A stretch of 64,000 nucleotides of DNA from Symbiodinium natans. Taxonomy: Eukaryota > Sar > Dinophyceae > Suessiales > Symbiodiniaceae. The stretch lies in assembly GCA_905221605.1 (NCBI GenBank), contig CAJNDS010002286.1, forward strand, positions 1 to 64,000, given 5' to 3'. The position numbers and the translations under genes were made by a program. This document shows, one piece after another, positions 11,633 through 20,400 of this stretch (positions are counted from its first letter, which is position 1; every line of letters starts with the position of its first letter). The notes under the pieces are model-generated. The model was not told the origin of the DNA, did no database searches, and saw nothing but the letters and a program-made list of their open reading frames with translations.

Positions 11633-12853
11633 ATGGCTGCGTACTCGGAGAGTGGTCCAGTGTTCTCTGCGAGATGTGTGAAGGTAGGCTTAGAAGAAGC
11701 TGATGTCGCGGCCCTTAAACGGGCTGGCATCACTACTCTGGCCCGGGTAGCCTTCATGTCAAGCTATACGCCAGGATCGGGCGATGACAAGGAGCTCATC
11801 GCCGCGTTTGAGACGGCACTTGGAGGCCCGGCAAGTTTGGGGCAGAAGGCAGCCTTTCGCAGGTTGTTCCATGAGAGCTTTGCTGTCACTACGAGTGAAA
11901 TGCGCTCGTTGGTGGAGCGGACCGATGAAACAGCGCCTAGGAAGCTTTCGGTGCCGGAGCGCTCCGAGAGGTTCGCTGCCATCGTGAAGAAGTTGCCGGG
12001 GTTGGACATCCGGAATCGAATGGAGCCATCAGATGCTCTGGTGGATGCGTGTGTCGCCATCTATGAGCAGAATCGCCTCCAATACCTGGAGTGGGATCGT
12101 CTGACAAGCAAAGAGCACGAGGCACAGACGAGTGCCAAGAGAGAGTCGGTCTTGTCCATTGACAGCTCGGGGAAACTCAAGACTGAGAAGCCTGACCCGG
12201 GGCGTGCAGACACGTCCAGTGAGTTCCTCATCCACCTTGCGTTGTCCCGTCGAGGCATTGCTTTTGAGATGGCGAATCTCTTAGATTTTGTCCATCACAG
12301 CCGTTGGGTAGAGAAGCTTCTGAGTGCACGCTTGGACGTTGTTCCTTCCTCTCACAATCTACCAACCTTCATGCAGTTGCAGGCTGCAGATCGCAAGTTG
12401 TTCCAGTGCCTTGCTGATCAGACACGTGCCGGCCTCCAGGTCACAGCATCGGGAAGGCCTTTGGATCAGGTGTTCGAAGCCGCCACCTGTTCAACGGAGG
12501 TTGTCAGCTTGATGCAGCCATTGCCTAAGGCTGCTGGCGCTGGCTCTGAGAAAGAGCGTAATGGGCCTTACGGCTTTCCGCCGCCCCCTCCTGGAGGGAA
12601 GGGCCGTGGAAAGGGGAAGCGAGGTAAGGCTGCCGTTCGGCAGATGAAAATGCCCCAGGGGCTGGAAGGCTGTCGGAGCCACACGAACGGCGGAGACCCC
12701 ATATGTTTCGGATACGGTCTCAAAACTTGTCGCGAGACCGTCACTCGCGGCAGGTGCCCGAAAGGCCTACATGTCTGCGCTGTTCCGCGGTGCGGCAAAA
12801 GCCACCCTGCAACGGATTGCAGCTTGCGCAGCGGTGTGTCAGGACAGGCCTGA
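11633..12853 (+). CDS. Gag-like protein with C-terminal Cys/His zinc motif
   Basis: The 406-residue ORF begins at ATG 11633 and ends at TGA 12851-12853. The N-terminal two thirds are mostly helical by composition (EEADVAALKRAGITTLARV and following) with no named domain. A Gly/Lys-rich basic stretch (about residues 315-350) precedes a Cys/His cluster (CFGYGLKTC ... RGRCPKGLHVC ... CGKSHPATDC) that can bind zinc and nucleic acid, like a nucleocapsid tail. Position and composition make it the Gag of the YR element. The stop is followed in frame by the Pol region, so Gag-Pol may be made by readthrough. The Gag label is inference from context. Confidence 0.6.
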   Translation: MAAYSESGPVFSARCVKVGLEEADVAALKRAGITTLARVAFMSSYTPGSGDDKELIAAFETALGGPASLGQKAAFRRLFHESFAVTTSEMRSLVERTDETAPRKLSVPERSERFAAIVKKLPGLDIRNRMEPSDALVDACVAIYEQNRLQYLEWDRLTSKEHEAQTSAKRESVLSIDSSGKLKTEKPDPGRADTSSEFLIHLALSRRGIAFEMANLLDFVHHSRWVEKLLSARLDVVPSSHNLPTFMQLQAADRKLFQCLADQTRAGLQVTASGRPLDQVFEAATCSTEVVSLMQPLPKAAGAGSEKERNGPYGFPPPPPGGKGRGKGKRGKAAVRQMKMPQGLEGCRSHTNGGDPICFGYGLKTCRETVTRGRCPKGLHVCAVPRCGKSHPATDCSLRSGVSGQA

Positions 12854-12857
12854 CTAG
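12851..12857 (+). promoter_or_regulatory. Candidate stop-codon readthrough site, UGA CUAG
   Basis: The Gag-like ORF stops at TGA followed by CTAG, the context known to give high readthrough in several viral and animal genes. Downstream the same frame stays open from 12854 to the copia insertion and carries Pol. A single leaky UGA between Gag and Pol is a known retroelement strategy; use here is inferred. Confidence 0.5.
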
Positions 12858-14104
12858 GGACCCAGGGTCCCAAGGGTGCCTCAGCAGGCACAGCGTCCGG
12901 AGAGGATGCAGTTTTCGAGCCGGGCGCTCCCGTAGTACCAGGCGTCGCTGCCTCGCAAGGCACCGGCGGGTCGGCCTCGTCGGCCGACGCAAGTTTTCCT
13001 TCAGCACATGTGGTTCAGCCGGAGCCTAAGAGGCCGCGCGTGAGCCGTGGAGCAAACTGCTTCGTACATTCACATGCAGCTGAGCACGTGAGTTCTGTTT
13101 TGGCACCTCCTCTTCATGCTGGGGGTGCCGTTTTTCCGATTCTCTTTCAGGGTGCAAAACCACATGATCTTGATCAAGCTGAGACCTTGGCTTGGGATTT
13201 GGCAGGCCATCATGAGCTGACTGCTTCAGACCTTGTGCGCCTGTTCGACGCCTTGCCAAAAGAACCATCCCCCCGCGCTGCTGAAGGCAGCAGCTTCACT
13301 GCAGGCGCGTTTGTGCATGGCGGAGTCGTCGGCGTGCGAACGACGACTGGGAAGTATCCTGCTTCCACTGCCTTGTTTGTGGCCTGGCTCAAACATGCGG
13401 CCCCCGGGTGTGTCTTCTCTTCCATTGCCGTGCTTGATCAGAGTCCCTCTTCCATGCATAAGGACCTGCAGAATGCGCCCTTCCCTAATATAATCACTCC
13501 CCTAACCGCCTTTAAGGGAGGTTGTCTTTGGGTTGAGGGTGAGGGCTCCGAAGTCCGTGAGTTTCAAGGCCACGATGTCATCGGTGGCCCCGTGCCTTGG
13601 AATGGTCCGTGTCTGCTCTTGTCGGCCAGCGAGAATGCACATTGCGTCCTCCCCTGGCAGGGTCGCCGCCTTGTCTTGGTAGGTTTCACGGTGCGTTTCG
13701 TGGAGAAGCTTAAGCCCCCCGCTAAGGCAGAGCTGCGGCTCTTAGGGTTTCCCTTAGAAGCTAGTCCCAGCACAAAACTGCCACCCCCGACAGGTGTCGC
13801 TCCAGCGGCAGGAGCCCAGCCCTTGGCAGAGGCCTCGGTTCCTCTTGCACCGCCCGTGCAGCCCTCATCTCTTCTGCTGCCGCCGTCGACTTCTCGCCCC
13901 CTTGTGCTCGAGTTGTGTGCGGGCTCTGCCCTTCTGTCTTGCGTAGCCAAAGAGGCCGGGTACGCGGTCGTGCCGGTAGATTGGGGCCATAGTAAGCATA
14001 GACCTTATGTTCATGTGCTGCAGCTGGACTTGCGCTTGTCACGCACCTGGGACTTCATCAGGCGTCTTGTTGAGACGCGCGACGTTGTGTGGGTGCATAT
14101 CTAA
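12854..14104 (+). CDS. Pol of YR element, N-terminal part: dioxygenase-like and start of methyltransferase-like domain
   Basis: The frame is continuous with the Gag-like ORF after its TGA; no ATG start is needed if readthrough occurs (first possible non-ATG start is GTG 13010). A Pro/Ser-rich linker leads to a domain with GAFVHGGVVGVRT, HKD (His at 13457, Asp at 13463) and a distal HCVLPWQGRR box (His at 13640, Arg nine residues later). This is the HxD...H...R layout of 2-oxoglutarate/Fe(II) dioxygenases. After a linker, LELCAGSALLS (near 13907-13939) is a motif-I-like SAM site that starts a C5-methyltransferase-like domain. The last codons before the LTR read VWVHI; the stop TAA is the first triplet of the inserted LTR. 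The domain resumes in frame at 22777. A closely similar dioxygenase-like domain lies in the minus-strand copia polyprotein. Confidence 0.75.
   Translation, partial: LGTQGPKGASAGTASGEDAVFEPGAPVVPGVAASQGTGGSASSADASFPSAHVVQPEPKRPRVSRGANCFVHSHAAEHVSSVLAPPLHAGGAVFPILFQGAKPHDLDQAETLAWDLAGHHELTASDLVRLFDALPKEPSPRAAEGSSFTAGAFVHGGVVGVRTTTGKYPASTALFVAWLKHAAPGCVFSSIAVLDQSPSSMHKDLQNAPFPNIITPLTAFKGGCLWVEGEGSEVREFQGHDVIGGPVPWNGPCLLLSASENAHCVLPWQGRRLVLVGFTVRFVEKLKPPAKAELRLLGFPLEASPSTKLPPPTGVAPAAGAQPLAEASVPLAPPVQPSSLLLPPSTSRPLVLELCAGSALLSCVAKEAGYAVVPVDWGHSKHRPYVHVLQLDLRLSRTWDFIRRLVETRDVVWVHI
14097..14101. repeat. Left target-site duplication ATATC of nested copia
   Basis: ATATC precedes the 5' LTR and recurs at 22772-22776 right after the 3' LTR. 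Deleting the element and one copy joins the two Pol halves in frame. Confidence 0.95.
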
Positions 14105-14268
14105 CAAACTTTTCGGTTAGCCATGTGCCCCCTGTAGAAGTATTTTTCCTTGTCGTTTCACTGCTGCCAACAAGGCTCAAGGGACTGCTGAACAGACCGA
14201 GTCCCAGCAAAAAGTGCCCGCTAGTGGTTTCAAGTTCAAGGGTCTGGAACGAACCCTAAATCGTTTTA
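14102..14268 (+). repeat. 5' LTR of nested copia (167 bp)
   Basis: Identical to 22605-22771 by direct reading. It contains no TATA box that I can recognise. It supplies the TAA that truncates the upstream Pol frame. Confidence 0.95.
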
Positions 14269-14280
14269 TGGTAGCGGAGC
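14269..14280 (+). promoter_or_regulatory. Primer-binding site TGGTAGCGGAGC
   Basis: It starts at the first base after the 5' LTR. TGGTAGC is complementary to the GCTACCA 3' end typical of initiator methionine tRNA, the usual copia primer. The identical 12-mer occurs at 58438-58449 in front of another polyprotein. The exact tRNA is not proven. Confidence 0.8.
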
Positions 14281-14444
14281 TGAAGGCCTAGACCTTTGGT
14301 TCAAAGTGAGCCCAAGAAAGCGCTCTGGAGGAGCGAGGACTGAAGTCCAAAAGAGCCTTGGGCCAGCTACCAAGCGAGCTCCTTAAGGGAGACTGTAAGC
14401 GAGGCTAAGAGGAGCTTGGAAGTGAGAAAGAGAAGAAAAGTGTG

Positions 14445-17400
14445 ATGCAAGAAGGAGATCCTGCTGGAGCAGGAGCTCAAGAGCATGGAGGAGACACTCC
14501 AAGCGATACTCCAATGGCTAGGCCAGCTGGAGGAGGATTGCCCCCAGGTCTCGGGGGAGCATCGTTTCAAGAAGTGATGGGAAGTTTGGCCGCAGCAGCC
14601 AATGCTTTGGCTGGAGCTGCAGGATCTGCAGGATCAGGCCAGAGGAGTTATGACTCAGCAGCAAAGCTGGTAAAGAGTCCAGAAGTGTTTGCTCCAAAGA
14701 ATTTAGAGGAAGAAGTTTCACAATGGCCAGACTGGAGTTTTAGCTTCAGGGTGTTTGTAGGATTTGTAGATCCTAAGTATGCCGAAGAGTTGGTTAGGGT
14801 AGAGTCAGGACCGTTGAATCCGGCTCTGTATTCGCAAGAAGAGAAAGAGAGGAGCATCAAGCTCTATGCGATTTTGGCTTCATATCTGAGGAATCGTCCT
14901 CTGAAGTTGTTGAAGTCCGAAGGAAGTCAGGATGGCTACAGTGTGTGGAAGAAGTTGTTTCAGGAGTTGGAGCCGTCGAGCAGAACAAGAGGACTGGCAA
15001 TGGCTCAGGCCCTCGTTAGTTTCCCAGCGATGACCAAGGGAACTTCCATCCTGGACTACCTGCTCACCTACGAGAAGCTGGTGGGTGAATACGAGAAAGT
15101 TTCAGGAGCGAGGTATGATGAGAACCTCAAGATCGGCACGGTGCTGAAAGGATTGCCGAATGAGTTGAGAAAGCATATTTTGGTTGGACTTAGTCCTACT
15201 ACGAGTTACACGGATATCCGAAGGAAGTTGCTCGAGTACGAGAGGAGCACGCAGTCTTGGAATGCAGAGAACATCTTGCAGTCCTTCAGCATGGAAGGAC
15301 CAACAAAGCATACGCCGTACAACGGACCTCAAGCGATGGAAGTGGATCGAGTGAAAGGAGGTTACAAAGGAGACAAAGGGAAGTATGGAAAGGAAAAGAA
15401 CAAAGGAAAAGGTAAAGGAGAGAAAGGAGGAAAGTCCTTTGGAAAAGGAAGATTTACCAACAAAGGAAAAGGAAAAGGAAAATGGGATACTGGCAAAGAG
15501 TCCAAGGGAAAAGGAAAAGACAGAAACAAGGGAGTTCGCGCGGTGGAAGGTGGCTACGGGTCAACGAAGTTTCAAGGAAGTTGCTACATCTGTGGCAAGC
15601 CAGGACATCGAGCCACGGATTGTTGGCAGAAAGGAGATAAAGGTAAAGGAGGAAAAGGAAAGGTGAGATACGTGGAAGAAGAAGAGACTCAAGGTCAAGG
15701 TGACCGAAGCTCGGGGAGCAATGCGAGAGCGAACAACGACGAGAGTGGACAAGTGAGAGTCATCACCGCCTCTGCTGCGAGAATGGTTCGAAGAGTTGAA
15801 GAGGTGGAAGATCAGGATGAAGAGCTTGACTTGAATGAAGTGAGCTGGAGAATGAATGAGTTGGAAGTGAGGAGACTCGAAGAGTTCGATCTCACCCTGG
15901 GAGATGAAGAGAGCGATGAAGGTGAGATAGACCCTCACGATGAGTTGATGGAGTGGTACGATTCGAAGCAAACAGGCGAAGAAGTTGGCGAAGTGAGAAC
16001 GCTACAAGATGAGAAGACTGTGAAGAACGTTTGCAAAGAGGTTGAGTCGTGCGAAGTTGTGCTTGACAGCGGTGCGGACTGTCATGTGTTGCCTATGGAT
16101 TGGGCAGAAGAGGTCGGAGAACCTTCGACTTTCGAGTACCGACTGAAAGATGCACAGGGAAGAGTTATCCCAACACTGCCTGTGAGGCAGCAAGTGAAGT
16201 TCGTTTTCTGGAAAGAGTCAGGAAAGAAGTTGGTTATCACAGACACTGCAGTTTGTGGCAACGTTACCCAACCACTGTTCTCGATTGGGAAGATGTGGAA
16301 GCTTGGTTGGGGAACTGTAAGCGAAGATGGAAAGTTGTGGCTGAAGAAAGGAACTGTTCGAGTTCCATTGCACTTCAAGAGAAATTCTTCAATGGCGATA
16401 ATGAGTATCAGTCGTGTTGTGACTGAAGAGATGAAGGTGCAACCTGTAAGGCTGGAAGAGAATCTTAAGAGAGAGCTCCAGCACAATGAGATTGGAGATT
16501 CCTGGTTCGTGCTGGAAGATGGAACTCCGGCGCGGTTTGACTGGGATGTGACAAGAACATTCGACCCCACCGGTCATTTCCCGAACCACATGTATGAAGG
16601 AGAAGGAAGCGAAGGTGACTATTTCCCGTATCGAACAACCCTCTTGGGGAAGCTTGAAAGAAAAGGAGGCGCAGTTTCTCCACTAAACGAGGTAGACTGG
16701 AATTCTCTGGAGTTCTTTGAGTGCTCGGAGGAGTGGAAGGATAGAGAGAACGTATCTCTTGGAAGAACCCCAAACGAGAGGTTTGAAGTGATGATCACTT
16801 TGCTGGAGAAAGAGATCAAAGAGCCCAATGCTTATGGAAGCTTTGAAGGACTGAAAGAGAGAGAAAAAGAGTTTGGAGGAGAAAATCAGCCCATGGAAAC
16901 AGGAGAGACAACCGAAGCGTTGGTTCCGAGACAAGAGGAAAAGAAAGAGCATCGAAGCAAAGGCATTCCGGTACTCCCGGAAGACGAGACAGAAGTAATG
17001 CTTATTGGACCTCTGAGGATCACCCCGACAAGCGAACTGAAGGAGATGAAGGAAGCTTGCAAGTACTTGTATTTGTCAAAGAACGGCTCGAAAGGAGTCC
17101 TGTGGCAGAGACTAAAGAAAGAGGTGGCGACGAACAAGCTGAAGGCGACAGTGCAAATCTCAGAGGACATCAGAAAAGAGTTTGAAAGAGATCCTATCCC
17201 AGAAGCACTACCTGCGCTCCCGAGCCAGGAAGAGATCGAGAAGCATGAGTTGACGCACCTGCCTCGGGCATCATGGTGTGAAGCCTGTCAGGCAGCAAAG
17301 AGTCGGGAGGACAACTTTGACGAAAGTACGGAGAAGCCTCAGCGACCAGTGTTTAGTTTGGACTTTATGTTTATGTTCACAGGAACCCAAGGAGAAGAAG

Positions 17401-20400
17401 GAGAAAAAGATCCATTAGCAATTCAGCTGGTGGGAGTTGATTCTGAAACGAAGTTTCTTTTGGCCGTCGCAGTGCCAACAAAAGGAGGAGATGCCGTTAT
17501 CAACCACGCAGTGGCGGAAGTCACACGAGTTCTTGCACTGTTGGGATACAGTGACGTCGTGCTGAGAACAGACACAGAGCCTGCAATGCTTGCCATTCGG
17601 AAAGGAGTTCAAGCCGTGCGAGCAAGACATGACTTGAAGACGGAGCTACAAGATAGCGCTCCAGGCGAGCACCAAGGACTGACCGTTGAGCGGTATATCC
17701 AGACAGTGAGGAAATTGGCGAAGACTTTACTCGCGACCGTAGAGCAAAGAAGTGGAACAAAGATTGGTTCCGATGTCCCACTGTATAGTTGGGCGTTTAG
17801 ACATGCGGCATGGCTGCAAAATCGGTATCACGTGGGAAGAGATGGACGAACAGCCTTTGAGGCAACTGTGGACAGAACGTACAAAGGGAAGCTTGCACCC
17901 TTTGGATCAGCGATCATTGCTAAAGCGTTGCCGAAAGCCCAAGAGAAGGGAGAACCATGGGAAAAAGGAGTGTTCCTTGGAAAGGACTACGCGAGCAACC
18001 TCAACTTAGTCGGAACAAGTCGAGGAGTGATCAAAGCAAGAACAATGAGAAGATGTGCAGATGCATATCAGCCCGAGCTATTGCAGATAGCTGTGGGAGC
18101 CCCGTGGGATCATCAGCTCAAAACACTGAGACAAAGGAAGAGAAGGGTTTTGCCCTTAGAGGAACCTGAGCTTCCCCCGCTAGAAGCCCCAAGAGAAGGG
18201 AAGGAGAAAGAAAGTGAAGCGAGGCCGCAGTCAAGTTCAGGCGGAAAACAGAGTTCAAAGAGTTCCTCGAGTAACAGCCCTCCAGGGTCAGATCCAATGT
18301 CTGAAGGAGGAATTGGAAGTGCAGGTGAAGAAAGTGACGAAGACCCCGGAGAAGTGAAAGGAAAGAGAAAAGCTGAAGAGGAGCTGTTCCCAGATGAGAC
18401 CTCACTGGAAACGTTGAGACAAGAAGCAATGAAAAGAGACACAAGAGAAGCGTTGGAGGATGCAGAAGAGTCGCCAAAGAAAGGTCCGAAGCTGGACGAA
18501 GGCACAGGAGAAGTGGAAGAAAGGAGCGGAAAAGCGCCGAAGGTTGGAGAGGCAAGCGGAAGTTCCTCAAGGGTGAGTGCAGAAGTGGTTCACTACCACA
18601 TTAGAAGATTTGAAAAGAGTGAAGAGCCTGAGGAACACGGAGATGAGCTCCTTGATCTGGAAGAGACAAAGATGTTCCTTGAAGAGACAAAAGAGTGGCA
18701 AGAAAAATGGAGTGAGAAGACCGAGGAGTCAAGCGAAGACTTACGAATGACATGGTCCCATGAGTATGACGATGGGCCACCAAAGCTCGACAGAGAGGAC
18801 TTGGAAAAGGTCGATGCGAAATCCGAAAGAACTGAGATAGAGAGACTCTTGGAAATGAAAGTGCTCACAGAAGCTGTGCTTGATGAAAAGGGAGAGCCAG
18901 TGCCCACGCCAGAAGGTAAAGCGCCAAAGCAGTTGAGCACGAAGTACGTCCTAGACTGGAGACACAGGCAAGGCCAGTGGAAAAGACGTGCAAGGTTGGT
19001 TGCACGAGAATACCGTTGGTTGACGGATTATGACCTCACAGCCCTGTACTCCCCGACGAGCATAAGCTCAAGCATTAAATTGCTTTCTGCACTTTGTGCA
19101 AGTTCACCAGGCTATGAGATGATCTCGATTGACATCTCTGACGCGTATCTTCAGGTACCCCAGAAGGAGTACACAGTGGTTAGCCTGGGAGGAAAATGGT
19201 ACAAGCTGGAGTTTACCTTACCCGGTCAGCGAACCGGAAGCAGTGACTGGTTCGAGCATCTGAGGAAGATCTTGGAAGAAGAGAAAATGACTTCGGATAT
19301 CGGGTTACCAAGTTTCTTCTACAAGTTACCGAGCGGAAGTGAAGGAGGAACTTTGATGAGCACACATGTGGATGATCTGGAAGTGGTCGGAAAGCCCGAA
19401 GAGAACAATGCAGTGGTTTCACTGCTGCTGAAACACAAGTTGAAAATCAAGCTGGAAGGACCAGTAAAAGTTGGAGAAGGCAAGTGTACCTTCTTGAAGC
19501 GAACTTTCCTCGGGATACCCGGCGGAATTGAGATCCGGATGGACGGAAAGTATCTGGAGAGATTGGAAGAGCTTTTAGGGCTCGGAAAAGCACATCCAAA
19601 GAAACTCCCGTTTCCAACAGACTATGGGAGATCGATGAAAGATGAGACCCCGCTGAACGCGGAAGAGCACCATCTGTATAGGTCTTGTGTGGGGATCCTG
19701 TTGTACATGACCCCCGAGCGACCCGACCTAGGGTTTGCGACGAAGTGGCTGTCTGGAAAGTTGGCGACACCGACAAGAGGTGACCTCGCAGTGTTGAGGC
19801 ATGTGGCAAAGTATGTGAAAGCTACGTCACACTATGTGATCGAACACATGGAGTCGCACCCTGGGAAGAGTTTCCTGGAGAGAAATGAAATCGAAGAAGA
19901 AAGGCGTTTCGACGAGAAAAGCGGAGACGTGTTTACCGCGAAGAGTTTGATCGAGGTTGTGACCGACGCCGATTGGGCGACTGATAGAGAGACGCGACAA
20001 TCAACGAGTTGTGCGTTGATCTTTGTGAATGGAAATTTGGTCCATTTTCATGCAAGAAAGCAAAAAGCGACAGCCTTGAGCAGCTGCGAAAGCGAATTGG
20101 TTGCAGCCGTTGGAGGTTTGAGTGAAGGAGTTTTTCTCCAGAATTTGCTGGAAAGAGTTCTGAAGATCAAGCCGGAAATGAGGATCCACATGGATTCAAG
20201 TAGCGCCCGAGCAATCCTCATGAAGAAAGGATTTGGAAGAACGAGGCACGTTGATGCCGGATTGTTGTGGGTTCAACAACTCACCGGACGAGGCCTGAAA
20301 GTGAAAGCAATCAAAGGAACCGAAAACCCCTCGGACGTAGGAACAAAGGCGTTGACAAGAAGTTTGGTTGTGAAGTGTTTAGAAAAAATGGGCGTGAGAA

